A stretch of DNA of 64,000 nt, taken from NCBI GenBank assembly GCA_045638465.1, contig JAZUBK010000028.1:1-64000 (forward strand), read 5' to 3'. Below, piece by piece: positions 42,160 through 50,938 of the stretch. The notes beneath the pieces were generated by a model. It saw nothing but the letters and a program-made list of their open reading frames with translations, was not told the origin of the DNA and ran no database searches. The position numbers and the translations under genes are program-made. Source of the DNA: CAKVLS01 sp045638465 (GTDB lineage Bacteria; Bacillota; Clostridia; Christensenellales; UBA1242). Positions within the stretch are counted from its first letter, which is position 1. Each line of letters opens with the position of its first letter.

Positions 42160-42879
42160 ATGAATATTATAACAATCGATAATGTTTGTAAAAATTATAA
42201 ATTAAAGAAAGCATTAGACAATGTCTCTTTATCAATAAAACAAGGTGAATTGTTTGGACTTTTGGGCGTAAATGGTGCTGGAAAAACTACCCTTATTAAA
42301 ATTCTTTGTGGTTTGACAAGAAAAACAAGTGGAACAATAACAATAAATAATTTTAATTTAGATAAAGAGATTGATAAAATCAAAGAAATAATTGATATAT
42401 CACCGCAAGAAACATCAGTAGCGAACAACCTAACCGTAAAGGAAAATTTAGAATTTTTTGCAAATATATACAACAATAATGATGCTAATACAATAAATGA
42501 AATTGTAGATATTTTTAATCTAAATGAAGTGTTAAATCAAAGAGCCAAAACTTTGTCTGGTGGTTATAAAAGAAGATTATCTATTGCAATTGCTCTAATT
42601 TCAAAACCAAGAATTTTATTTCTTGATGAACCAACACTTGGTTTAGATGTTTTTGCTAGGCGTGAACTTTGGAATATTATAAAGAAGCTACAAAAAAACA
42701 TTACCATTATATTAACTTCACACTATTTAGAAGAAATAGAAAATCTGTGTGATAGAGTTGCAATATTATCAAATGGCAAGTTGCTTAAAACAGGAACTAT
42801 TAAAGAAATAAAGCAAATAACTAAAACACAAAACTTTGAAGATGCTTTTATAAGGTTAGTGGAGGCAAAGAATGAATAA
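42160..42879 (+). CDS. ABC transporter ATP-binding protein
   Basis: A 239-residue ATPase with Walker A GVNGAGKTT, Q-loop near ISPQET, signature LSGGYKRR, Walker B ILFLDEPTLGLD and H-loop SHYLEE. This layout belongs to the ABC-2 (NatA/CcmA-like) export group. It partners the permease in the next gene, whose start it overlaps by 8 bases. Leucine is mostly TTA here, whereas neighbours prefer CTA and CTT, so the cassette may have come by transfer. Confidence 0.95.
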   Translation: MNIITIDNVCKNYKLKKALDNVSLSIKQGELFGLLGVNGAGKTTLIKILCGLTRKTSGTITINNFNLDKEIDKIKEIIDISPQETSVANNLTVKENLEFFANIYNNNDANTINEIVDIFNLNEVLNQRAKTLSGGYKRRLSIAIALISKPRILFLDEPTLGLDVFARRELWNIIKKLQKNITIILTSHYLEEIENLCDRVAILSNGKLLKTGTIKEIKQITKTQNFEDAFIRLVEAKNE

Positions 42880-43654
42880 GGTTATCAATTTTTATAAAAG
42901 AAACTTAAAAGAAATTTTGAGAGACCCAATCATATATATTTTTTGTTTAGGGTTTCCTATTGCAATGTTTTTGTTGTTTTATATAATCAATAAGTTTTCA
43001 AATGGGCATACACCTATTTTTGAAGTGTTATCTTTACTTCCTGGAATTATTGTATTTTCTTATTCTTTTGTTATGTTAACTCTTGCTATTGTTGTATCAA
43101 AAGATAAACAAACATCTTTCTTAAAAAGATTGTATGCTTCGCCAATGAAATCTTATCATTTTATATTGGGATATTTTCTTGTTGGCTTATTTATCGGGCT
43201 ATTACAAACATTGGTTTGTGTTGTTACCGGATTTATAATTTCGCTGATAGCAAATGTTGGTTTTGTATCTATTGGAAATATTTTGCTTTTAATTATTGCT
43301 CAATTACCAATACTTATCACAAATATCTTTTTAGGAATATTGTTTGGAACTATATTTAATGATAAATCAGCGCCAGGTGTTTGTTCTGTGTTTATAAGTT
43401 TAGCCGGAATACTTGGTGGTTGTTGGATGCCGCTTGAAACAATGGGTGCTTTTGAAACTTTTTGCAGATTTTTGCCATTTTACCCATCAGTTTATATCGG
43501 TAGAATAATTACAAATTCAACAAACGCTTTAGGAATTGCTTATTCTTTTAATAATATTGCTGGTTTTTGTTTGATTACTATAAGTCTGTTCATGATTTCT
43601 AGCATAATATTAACCATTATTGCATTTAAGAAAAATATGGTAAGCGATAAATAG
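42872..43654 (+). CDS. ABC-2-type permease
   Basis: A 260-residue membrane protein with six hydrophobic segments, matching ABC-2 transporters. It carries the central charged-then-Gly pattern and the GGCWMPLETM segment typical of the drug/polysaccharide exporter group. With the ATPase it should export a drug, lipid or peptide, probably outward. The substrate is not inferable. The AT-rich codon use matches the ATPase gene. Confidence 0.92.
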   Translation: MNKVINFYKRNLKEILRDPIIYIFCLGFPIAMFLLFYIINKFSNGHTPIFEVLSLLPGIIVFSYSFVMLTLAIVVSKDKQTSFLKRLYASPMKSYHFILGYFLVGLFIGLLQTLVCVVTGFIISLIANVGFVSIGNILLLIIAQLPILITNIFLGILFGTIFNDKSAPGVCSVFISLAGILGGCWMPLETMGAFETFCRFLPFYPSVYIGRIITNSTNALGIAYSFNNIAGFCLITISLFMISSIILTIIAFKKNMVSDK

Positions 43655-43679
43655 AAAATATTATAATGGCAACTAGGCA

Positions 43680-43731
43680 TATGCTTGTCACATACCAGCC
43701 TTCTTATTTTTACTCAAACACGACAAGCATA
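43680..43731. repeat. 10-bp inverted repeat with long spacer
   Basis: TATGCTTGTC (43680-43689) and its perfect complement (43722-43731) are separated by 32 bases. It lies 25 bases after the ABC permease stop codon. There is no T run after it, so it is not a normal terminator. Confidence 0.5.
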
Positions 43732-43757
43732 CGAATAAAACTAAATTTAAACAAACA

Positions 43758-43897
43758 AAAAAAGTCTGAGCTAATAACTCAGACTTTTTTTGGCGTAGTG
43801 GGCAGGATTTACTCCGCAAAGAATACTTTGCTATCATGCCTGGTGGCAAAAACTTGCCACTGGCAACTTTTTTGATGCCACCGTTCAAATCCCACCT
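43758..43897. repeat. Rearranged tRNA-Ser remnant with terminator copy
   Basis: A stretch repeating the end of the tRNA-Ser gene at 43961. It has its own terminator-like stem (AAAGTCTGAG/CTCAGACTTT, 43761-43787). The tRNA 3'-end stretch TGGCGTAGTGGGC..GGATTT follows at 43791-43810, and then a decayed T-arm. After a 70-base palindromic core (GTGGCAA/TTGCCAC) comes GTTCAAATCCC, part of the T-arm in the opposite orientation (43883-43893). It cannot fold into a full tRNA. Presumably it is a degenerate tandem tRNA or the scar of an element that used the tRNA end. Confidence 0.6.
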
Positions 43898-43925
43898 TCA
43901 TATCTTAAACAAAATACAATTAAAA

Positions 43926-43957
43926 ACAAAAAAGTCCGAGTATCATACTCAGACTTA
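43926..43957 (-). terminator. Terminator after tRNA-Ser
   Basis: The GTCTGAGT/ACTCGGAC stem (one G-U) has a T run on the minus strand, immediately 3' of the tRNA. Confidence 0.8.
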
Positions 43958-43960
43958 TTT

Positions 43961-44051
43961 TGGCGTAGTGGGCGGGATTTGAACCCGCGCAGGCCTTGCG
44001 ACCTCTAACGCCTTAGCAGGGCGTCCTCTTGAGCCTCTTGAGTACCACTAC
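43961..44051 (-). tRNA. tRNA-Ser (anticodon GCU)
   Basis: A 91-base tRNA on the minus strand including an encoded CCA (43961-43963). The acceptor stem pairs GTAGTGG with CCACTAC, the discriminator is G, and the T-arm has GCGGG-TTCAAAT-CCCGC. The anticodon stem is ACGCC/GGCGT with loop CTGCTAA, giving GCT, which reads AGC/AGU serine codons. A long variable arm is present, as required for serine tRNAs. The stretch 43655-44228 otherwise contains no protein gene. Confidence 0.97.
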
Positions 44052-44216
44052 AAAATTATTTGTTTGTTAAACTTTTAGTCTAACGGTGTAAGTTTATCAA
44101 AATATGCCGTGGTTGTCAATGTTTTTTTGGGGCTTTTTGCAATATATTTTGAGAGGGGGTTGTTTTTGACAAATATTTTGCTGGATATGTGAGGTATTAA
44201 AATTACCTGTTTTTCA

Positions 44217-44231
44217 TATACTATTTATATG
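44217..44231 (+). promoter_or_regulatory. -10 element abutting the Sm_multidrug_ex start
   Basis: TATACT (44217-44222) ends 6 bases before ATG at 44229, and no ribosome binding site is present. The -35 region is weak. The sequence TTTTCATATACT is identical upstream of the small gene at 19998. Confidence 0.45.
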
Positions 44232-44849
44232 ATAGAAAGTTTAGAAAATGTATTTAGTAATATTGGCGGGAGTTTTCTAGCGGTGATGCTTATATCTATG
44301 ATTCCTATTTGTGAGGCTCGTATTGGGCTTCCGTTTGGTATGGCAAGTGAGATTTGGGGAGAGGGGGCGCTTTCTCCTTTTGTATCTTTTATTGCTAGTT
44401 TTCTTGGCAGCAGTATTATATCGTTGGTTATTCTCATTTGTCTAAAACCTATTTTTTCTAAACTAAAAAAGACCAAAATTTTCGAAAAGCTTGTTACAAA
44501 ACTTGAAGGGTCTTTTCGTAAACAAAGTGAGGAACTGGACGATAAAGAAGTAAAAAAGCACAAAACTTTTAGTAAGTGGCTAGGGGTTATGCTGTTTGTG
44601 GCGGTTCCTGCCCCAATGACTGGTATATGGACAGGGTCTGCAGTTGCTAGTTTTACAAACCTAAACCTTTTGCAAAGCTTTTCGGCGATAGTGGTGGGAA
44701 ATCTCATAGGCTGCATACTTATATTACTTGTTTGCACAATCTTCAAAGATTCTATAATGTTTTTGTTACTAGCTAGTATAATTATGGTGGCTATAAGCGT
44801 GATTATTTATTTTTTATCAAAGCGAAAAAAAGAAGTGGCTAAAAGTTAG
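44229..44849 (+). CDS. Small multidrug export-family membrane protein
   Basis: A 206-residue membrane protein of the PF06695 (Sm_multidrug_ex/YqaA-like) group. It has about five hydrophobic segments, an early PICEARIGLPFG segment and a VPAPMTGIWTG motif. The family name is historical, and transport of drugs is not proven for most members. The mRNA looks leaderless. The product is convergent with the MFS gene. Confidence 0.82.
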   Translation: MIESLENVFSNIGGSFLAVMLISMIPICEARIGLPFGMASEIWGEGALSPFVSFIASFLGSSIISLVILICLKPIFSKLKKTKIFEKLVTKLEGSFRKQSEELDDKEVKKHKTFSKWLGVMLFVAVPAPMTGIWTGSAVASFTNLNLLQSFSAIVVGNLIGCILILLVCTIFKDSIMFLLLASIIMVAISVIIYFLSKRKKEVAKS

Positions 44850-44865
44850 TCACTTCTTATATTTT

Positions 44866-46080
44866 TTATTCGTTATGGTTTAGGTAGTTAACTAAGTCTT
44901 TTGTGGTGCTTGATTCTGCCTTTCGGGCGATAATTATTGAAGCTATTGCAAAAACCCCTGCAACTGCTGCTACTGGCCAAACAAATCCGCCAAAGCAACC
45001 TGAAAAATATACTACGGAATAAGATAAAGCCTCTGCACTACCCTGATTGATGAGGGCGGTATTTCCCACGCCCAATATTCTTGCCTTATCCAAAAAGCCT
45101 TGGTATAGGTGCATAGTATGGAAAGGTTGAATAATTGCGCATAGAAGATATGCTATAGATATTATCCATACGTTTTGAACAAACATTACAACACACATAG
45201 AGCCAACCATAAACACGCCAACAGCCGTTGCCCAGCCACCGCCGTCGATCTTGGTCAAAATCTTGCCAATTACAAGACAGGCTATTCCGTATATTCCGTC
45301 GTATAGGGCGTTTACTAGACCTTCGATGAAGAAACTACCTGTACGAAGATAGATGACTGTGCTAGAGATATAATAGAACAAATATGCAAATGGTGCTGAT
45401 AAAAAGTAAGTGATAAAGTGCTTGAACAAAAATGACTTTTTAATCTTCTTTACTTTTTTGTTGTTTTCGTCTTGAGCAATTAGATATGAGATAAAATCTG
45501 CGTTAAAGTTTTCTGTATTTTTGAACTTAAAATAGAATACAAAAAGAGGTGCTGCACTAGCAATAAACATTGCAAGGCTGAAGATAATAACTATTGTTTG
45601 GCTGATATTGTCAAGGAAAAATCCACCGACTATACCTGCAATAAGCCAACCCATTTGATCCAAAAACTTAGTAAAACCAAGTGTTTTTTCGTCTGCGCCT
45701 TCTGATACATAGTTGTAGATGATATCAATTGGCGAATAGTTAAATGAATTTTCTAAGCCGCTAAACATTGCAGTCAGAATAATAAGCCAAATTGCATTAG
45801 AACTTAAAAATAGTATACATATCTCACACGCAACGATAGGTATTATTCTAAGCAGTAAGAATATTTGTGGGCTTTTGAAATAGTATTTTTTTAATAGATA
45901 GTTGAATAGTACAATAAATAAGTTTTGCACTGCCCAATAACAAAACATTAGCATTAGGGCTTTTTCTAGGCCATAAACAGGTTTTGCATAGTCTAAGATA
46001 ATAAATGGTATAAACTCCATTATTAAAGATATTGCAAAGTTGGATATTGTACGATAAGTTTGAAGTAACTTAAACTGCAT
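44866..46080 (-). CDS. MFS transporter
   Basis: A 404-residue protein of the major facilitator superfamily with about 12 hydrophobic segments and a cytosolic loop near residues 195-215 (DENNKKVKKIKK). The GLEKAL/GLVNALYDGIYG segments and inter-helix charge placement fit, but classical signature motifs are weak. The substrate is unknown. It has an AAGGAAG ribosome binding site. Confidence 0.8.
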   Translation of the reverse strand: MQFKLLQTYRTISNFAISLIMEFIPFIILDYAKPVYGLEKALMLMFCYWAVQNLFIVLFNYLLKKYYFKSPQIFLLLRIIPIVACEICILFLSSNAIWLIILTAMFSGLENSFNYSPIDIIYNYVSEGADEKTLGFTKFLDQMGWLIAGIVGGFFLDNISQTIVIIFSLAMFIASAAPLFVFYFKFKNTENFNADFISYLIAQDENNKKVKKIKKSFLFKHFITYFLSAPFAYLFYYISSTVIYLRTGSFFIEGLVNALYDGIYGIACLVIGKILTKIDGGGWATAVGVFMVGSMCVVMFVQNVWIISIAYLLCAIIQPFHTMHLYQGFLDKARILGVGNTALINQGSAEALSYSVVYFSGCFGGFVWPVAAVAGVFAIASIIIARKAESSTTKDLVNYLNHNE

Positions 46081-46237
46081 TTTTTATCTTCCTTTTTACT
46101 CTTTTATAATACCACACAAAATAAAAATGGCAAAACAAAAAGGCCTGTAGCTATCAAAAAATTCATGTGTAAACAAAAGTTATTTGGTCTTTTTTATCTG
46201 GGATAAAATTTTTTTTATTATTTTTTTAATTTGGGGG

Positions 46238-46265
46238 TTGACAAGCGGTTTTTGTTTGTTATACT
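46238..46265 (+). promoter_or_regulatory. Promoter of the 46.3 kb gene
   Basis: -35 TTGACA (46238-46243) and -10 TATACT (46260-46265) are separated by 16 bases, followed by an AGGGGG ribosome binding site and ATG at 46303. Confidence 0.75.
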
Positions 46266-46302
46266 GAAAAAGTAAAAACTAAATAAAAAGGGGGTCTTAA
46301 TT

Positions 46303-46809
46303 ATGGCAACAAGAGCAAGAGATTATGTTTATGAGCTAAAAAAATACGATGGAGAAAGAACTGCTGTCTATAAAAAAATATTCAATCAGTTTGGCCATAC
46401 AGGGTCCCTTATGGAAATGAAAATTTTTGACAAACTAAGCGAAGAGGATAAAGTTGAACTTTGCAACCTTGTATTTATGGTAAACAAAGATCAATCACAC
46501 CTACTATTTCCTATGGTAAGAAACGAAGAAGTTTCTAGCAAAGAAGCAAGTGTTCTTTCTATCTATGCTATGAAACACGTTACTGAGCATTGCTCAAAAT
46601 TCGAAGTTCCTGCAACTACATTTATCAGCCTATCAGAAAATTCTGGCACAGCTAAAGTTTTTGGCTTTGAAAAAACAGACGTAGAAGAGAACATCACAGG
46701 AACTACTTTCTACGAATTTGCAAAAACTCAAAAGCAAGTACAAACTCCATCAGAAAAAACAACTAGCTCAAAATCAACTCAAAAAGTAGAAGCACCAAAA
46801 GTGCAATAA
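46303..46809 (+). CDS. Soluble protein of unknown function
   Basis: A 168-residue soluble protein, starting MATRARDYVYELKKYDGE, mostly helical, with a Ser/Thr/Lys/Gln-rich tail of about 35 residues. There is no signal peptide or known motif. Its strong promoter, the AGGGGG ribosome binding site and biased codon use suggest high expression. I cannot place it in a family. Confidence 0.65.
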   Translation: MATRARDYVYELKKYDGERTAVYKKIFNQFGHTGSLMEMKIFDKLSEEDKVELCNLVFMVNKDQSHLLFPMVRNEEVSSKEASVLSIYAMKHVTEHCSKFEVPATTFISLSENSGTAKVFGFEKTDVEENITGTTFYEFAKTQKQVQTPSEKTTSSKSTQKVEAPKVQ

Positions 46810-46900
46810 AAAAAACAAACGTCACAAATTGTGGCGTTTTTTTATCATATTGATTTGCAAAAAAATGGGATAAAATGTAAAATAGAATTAGGTAAAAAAT

Positions 46901-47755
46901 ATGAACTGGATATACAACAAAAATGTAATAATAACCGGGGCATCATCTGGAATAGGAAAAGAGTTATCTACAATACTTATCAATAAGTATAATTGCAAAG
47001 TCTTGGGCGTTGCACGTACCGAAAGTAAACTTGAGGCAACAAAGCAAGAACTTGGCGAAAACTTTTCTTACTACCCTCTTGATGTTAGCCAAAAAGAAAA
47101 CTGGGATAACCTGGCAAAACATCTTCAGGATATCAACTTTGCACCAGATATTCTTATCAACAATGCAGGAACAATGGCGCCTTTTGAGAGTTTTGTTTCA
47201 GCAAGTGATGATACTGACGAGCGAATATTCAAAACTAACTTTTTGTCGGTAACTTATGCTGTAAGATCCCTACTTCCTGTTTTGGAAAAGTCAAAAACTC
47301 CTGCGATTATAAACATATCTTCAGCATCGGCTTTGGGTTGTTTGCCTGGGGTGGCTAGTTATTCGGCAAGTAAATCTGCACTAAAGACTTTTAGCGAGAT
47401 TCTCCACTGCGAACTTCGAGGCAAAGTATTTGTTTCGACTATTATGCCAGGGTTTATAAAAACCAACCTATTCCACTCAAAAGACAACAAAAAAGATGTC
47501 TTTGATACAAAAGACGAAAAGTTGTTTAACGCAATAAGTATGAGGGTGGATAAGGCTGCTAAAAAAATAGTGCGAATAATCAAACGAAAAAAGGCCCGTG
47601 CTATTATCGGTATGGACGCTAAAATTATAAACTGTATCTACAAACTAACCCCTCAAACAAGTGGAAGACTAGTTGGTTGGGTTATGAGAGCAACTAAACT
47701 TAAAACTTTTGAAAATGTATATATAAAGGAGAATAAAAATGGCGACAATAATTGA
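46901..47755 (+). CDS. Short-chain dehydrogenase/reductase
   Basis: A 284-residue SDR with cofactor motif TGASSGIGKE, NNAG segment, catalytic Ser in ISSASALG, and YSASK. The first-loop Arg (ARTESKL) suggests NADP use. A C-terminal extension of about 40 residues (KKARAIIGMDAK) resembles SDRs acting on lipids or ketones. It overlaps folD by 17 bases, which suggests co-translation. A promoter TTGCAA-17-TAAAAT lies at 46855-46883. Confidence 0.9.
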   Translation: MNWIYNKNVIITGASSGIGKELSTILINKYNCKVLGVARTESKLEATKQELGENFSYYPLDVSQKENWDNLAKHLQDINFAPDILINNAGTMAPFESFVSASDDTDERIFKTNFLSVTYAVRSLLPVLEKSKTPAIINISSASALGCLPGVASYSASKSALKTFSEILHCELRGKVFVSTIMPGFIKTNLFHSKDNKKDVFDTKDEKLFNAISMRVDKAAKKIVRIIKRKKARAIIGMDAKIINCIYKLTPQTSGRLVGWVMRATKLKTFENVYIKENKNGDNN

Positions 47756-48602
47756 CGGAAAAGAATTATCTAAGGAAATTAAACAAAAGTTAAAATTCAC
47801 TATCGAGAGCGAACTACTAAACAAAGGAAAGTCTGCACCTAGACTTGCGGTTGTGCTTGTTGGCAACAATATGGCATCTAAAGTTTATGTTTCAGGCAAA
47901 ATTAAAGCTTGTAAAGAAGTTGGTATCATATCTGACTCTATTACACTTGATGAAAATATTACTCAACAAGAGCTTAACGACAAAATCTTAGAGCTTAACG
48001 CAGATAAAAAGGTAAACGGAATACTTCTTCAATTACCACTTCCTTCTCACCTAAACCCAAATGAAGCAATCAACCTTATCTCTCCAGAAAAAGACGTAGA
48101 CGGCCTAACAAATATAAACCTTGGAAAACTTATTTCTAATGACCCTTCTGTTATCAGAAGCTGCACACCACTTGGCGTTGTAACCATGCTACAATCATAT
48201 GGCATAGATATCGAAGGAAAAAATATCGCCATTATCAATAGAAGCATCTTGGTAGGAAAACCTCTATACCTAATGCTAACTCAACTACATGGTACTGTTA
48301 CTATGTGCCACACAAGAACTAAAGATATCAAAGCAGTAACACTAAACAGTGACATTATCGTATCTGCTGTTGGCGTAAAGAACTTCATAACCAAAGATAT
48401 GGTAAAACCTGGCGCAGTTGTAATTGACGTAGGTATTGTAAGAGACGAAAAAACAAACAAAATTTGCGGCGACGTTGATTTTGAAAATGTAAAAGAAGTT
48501 GCAGACTATATCTCACCAGTTCCTGGCGGTAGTGGACCTATGACAATAACTATGTTACTTAAAAACACAGTTAACACAACCCTATCTCAAAATAAAAAAT
48601 AA
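47739..48602 (+). CDS. folD: Methylenetetrahydrofolate dehydrogenase/cyclohydrolase
   Basis: A 287-residue bifunctional enzyme of one-carbon metabolism: it oxidises methylene-THF to methenyl-THF and hydrolyses that to 10-formyl-THF. Family hallmarks are VGNNMASKVYVSGKIKAC, QLPLPSHL, DVDGLTNINLG, the NRSILVGKPL cofactor loop, and the end PVPGGSGPMT. GGAG precedes ATG at the normal distance. It sits in an operon with an SDR, an uncommon partner. Confidence 0.98.
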   Translation: MATIIDGKELSKEIKQKLKFTIESELLNKGKSAPRLAVVLVGNNMASKVYVSGKIKACKEVGIISDSITLDENITQQELNDKILELNADKKVNGILLQLPLPSHLNPNEAINLISPEKDVDGLTNINLGKLISNDPSVIRSCTPLGVVTMLQSYGIDIEGKNIAIINRSILVGKPLYLMLTQLHGTVTMCHTRTKDIKAVTLNSDIIVSAVGVKNFITKDMVKPGAVVIDVGIVRDEKTNKICGDVDFENVKEVADYISPVPGGSGPMTITMLLKNTVNTTLSQNKK

Positions 48603-48607
48603 TCAAA

Positions 48608-48637
48608 GAAAGCCACCTGTTAAACGGGTGGCTTTAT
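48608..48637 (+). terminator. Terminator of folD
   Basis: The AGCCACC/GGTGGCT stem is followed by a T run, just after the folD stop codon. The stretch 48638-48765 holds no gene that I can see. Confidence 0.85.
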
Positions 48638-48765
48638 TGTTTGAGACAAAAGATTTTTATAGATTTTGTGATTTATAATTTTGCCTTTTGGCGGAGCGGT
48701 TTTACTACGATACACGTTAAATCATCAATTTTCTAAACTTTAGGGAAAGATTGAAAAATATTAAA

Positions 48766-48798
48766 AATAAAAAAGCACTCAAAAAAGAGTGCTTTTTA
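48766..48798 (-). terminator. Bidirectional terminator
   Basis: AAAAGCACTC/GAGTGCTTTT arms with outer A and T runs lie just below the small membrane gene ending at 48809. Confidence 0.75.
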
Positions 48799-48808
48799 AT
48801 TCGGTCTA

Positions 48809-49033
48809 TTAGATGTTTAGTAGACGCCAGATTCTTCCGTTAAGAAGCATGCAAATAAAGTCTACGATGAAGATAATTGCACCAACACCAACAAGTCTGA
48901 TGATAGCAGCAACAATTTTACCTTCTTTGAATCTTGTAACAACACCCAAAATCCAAGCTGTTACAGGGATAATAGCTAGGATAAGGCTAAGAAGTCTTCC
49001 AAGACCAAAATAATCTTTAGATGTTTTTGCCAT
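48809..49033 (-). CDS. Small two-helix membrane protein
   Basis: A 74-residue protein with two hydrophobic segments (about 13-33 and 42-63) separated by a short basic loop (RFKEGK). The pattern resembles small membrane proteins that occur in Firmicutes next to unrelated genes. The AAAGGAG ribosome binding site is clear and codon use is normal. The function is unknown. Confidence 0.65.
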   Translation of the reverse strand: MAKTSKDYFGLGRLLSLILAIIPVTAWILGVVTRFKEGKIVAAIIRLVGVGAIIFIVDFICMLLNGRIWRLLNI

Positions 49034-49231
49034 AGTAATCTTTCTCCTTTTTTATACTATATTCAGTATAACACCTTTATATGACTTTTTCAAACAATTT
49101 TATTTTATTTTTTTATGTTTTTTGCAAAAAAACATCTTATTTTTTAAAAATATAATTTTGGCAGATGTATTTTTTATAAATATCAAAAAAAATAAAACTC
49201 ACCAAAAATGGTGAGTTTACAAATTTAAATT

Positions 49232-50938
49232 TTAGAAATCATAAGGAACTGAGAAAACCGCTTTGATTTTTTCTAGTTTTTCTTCGTCTAGTCTTTCAAA
49301 TAATGGTGCTGGTTTTAGGCACTCATGGTCTTTTGTGATAAGAAGCTCTGAGGCTTTGCTCCACATATCGTTAGCTGTAGGATCACCACTAAGACCAATT
49401 TGGTTTTGCCAAATGTCTTTCATTTTGTTTGGCATAATAGGACTAGCTACGATTGCAAGAGATGCGCAAAGGTTTAGGCATAGATATAATACTTTTGCTA
49501 CTTCGTCCATTTTTTCTTGTTTTACTAGTTGCCATGGAGCGGTTTGCTCAAGGTATAGGTTACCTGCACTAGCATAAGCCATAATCTTTTTGTATGCTTC
49601 TCTAAGCTCTGCGTTTTCAAAACTATCTGCGATATCTTGAGGAGCAGTTTTGATTTTTTCAAGTAACGCTTTATCAAAATCATTTAGTTCTACACTGTCA
49701 TTTAGTTCAAAGTTTAGTTTTCCACCAAAGTTCTTTTGAATCATATTGATGGTTCTATTAAATAGGTTGCCTAGTTTACCAACTAGTTCTGCGTTTGTAT
49801 TGTCTTTGAAACTTTCCCACTTAAAGTCGCTATCTCTTGTTTCTGGAATAACAGTTGTAAGGTAAGCTCTCATTGTGTCAATATCAATATCATTATCATC
49901 ATTTACTAGAGCCCCAAAGAACACACCAACGCCCTTGCTCTTACTTACTTTTTGACCTTCAAAGTTTAGGAAGTTCAAGCCACATACATTGTGTGCGATA
50001 TTATAGTCGCCATTTTCTATCTCCATAGTTGGGAAGAAAATAGTATGGAATTGGATATTGTCTTTGCCTACGAAGTTATAGATTTTTGCGTCTTTATTTA
50101 CCCATAGGTCTTGGTATTTTTGTTCGCTTAGTTCTTTTGTGATAGAGATATAACCAATAGGTGCGTCAAACCAAACGTAGAATACTTTATCTTCGTATCC
50201 TTTTAGAGGAATTGGGAATCCCCAAGGTATATCCCTTGAGATACATCTATCTTTTAGGCCTTCGGCAACCCATTTTTTTGCTTCGCTATAAACGTGTGGT
50301 CTCCAAATATCTTTTTTAGTATCGATCCATTTGTCTAGCTTATCAATATCTTTTGATAGGTTTAGGAAAATGTGTTTTGATTTTCTAAGCACTGCAGGTT
50401 CACCGCAAACTTTACATCTAGCGTCTTTTAGTTCGTTTAGAGAAAATAGGCTATCACATTTTTCGCATTGGTCACCATTTGCACCTTCATAGCCACATTT
50501 TGGGCAAGTACCTACAACGAATCTATCAGGAAGGAACATTTTATCTTTTTCGCAATAGAACATTTCTATTTCGTCTTCTTTGATATATCCGCCGTTGTAC
50601 AACTTCATAAAGAAGTCTTGTGTAACTTGTTTGTGAATGTCTGTGTTTGTATGAGAATAAATATCATAGCTTATGCAAAGTTTTTTGTAGATTTTGTCGT
50701 GAACTGCGTGAAGTTTTGCAGTCAAATCTTCTACCTTCATACCTTTTTCTTGAGCGGTAATCATGGCTGGTGTTCCGTGCATATCAGAACCACCTACAAA
50801 TGTTGTATCATAACCTGCGCTACGGCAGTATCTAGCAAATATGTCTGCTGGTAAATGGCAACCTACTATGTGACCTACGTGAGGAATATTATTAACATAA
50901 GTAAGAGCCGCTGTAATTAATCTCTTTTCTTTTTTCAT
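49232..50938 (-). CDS. metG: Methionyl-tRNA synthetase, short form
   Basis: A 568-residue class I synthetase that charges tRNA-Met. The HIGH-type motif is HVGH (residues about 20-23), the KMSKS motif is KVSKS, and the zinc-binding knuckles are CPKCG...CEKC and CKVC. It ends after the anticodon domain and lacks the C-terminal tRNA-binding (Trbp111-like) extension found in many bacteria. The start overlaps dtd by 4 bases, so HTH regulator, dtd and metG form an operon. Confidence 0.97.
   Translation of the reverse strand: MKKEKRLITAALTYVNNIPHVGHIVGCHLPADIFARYCRSAGYDTTFVGGSDMHGTPAMITAQEKGMKVEDLTAKLHAVHDKIYKKLCISYDIYSHTNTDIHKQVTQDFFMKLYNGGYIKEDEIEMFYCEKDKMFLPDRFVVGTCPKCGYEGANGDQCEKCDSLFSLNELKDARCKVCGEPAVLRKSKHIFLNLSKDIDKLDKWIDTKKDIWRPHVYSEAKKWVAEGLKDRCISRDIPWGFPIPLKGYEDKVFYVWFDAPIGYISITKELSEQKYQDLWVNKDAKIYNFVGKDNIQFHTIFFPTMEIENGDYNIAHNVCGLNFLNFEGQKVSKSKGVGVFFGALVNDDNDIDIDTMRAYLTTVIPETRDSDFKWESFKDNTNAELVGKLGNLFNRTINMIQKNFGGKLNFELNDSVELNDFDKALLEKIKTAPQDIADSFENAELREAYKKIMAYASAGNLYLEQTAPWQLVKQEKMDEVAKVLYLCLNLCASLAIVASPIMPNKMKDIWQNQIGLSGDPTANDMWSKASELLITKDHECLKPAPLFERLDEEKLEKIKAVFSVPYDF

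Noticed and set aside
43688..43888. Short reading frames on both strands over the tRNA remnant
   Set aside because: They run through the terminator stem and tRNA-derived bases, have no ribosome binding site, and their protein sequences are low-complexity Phe/Lys/Leu strings.
48683..48697. TTTTGGCGGAG shared by the folD and degV downstream regions
   Set aside because: Only 11 bases match and the surroundings differ, so this is not enough to claim a repeat family.
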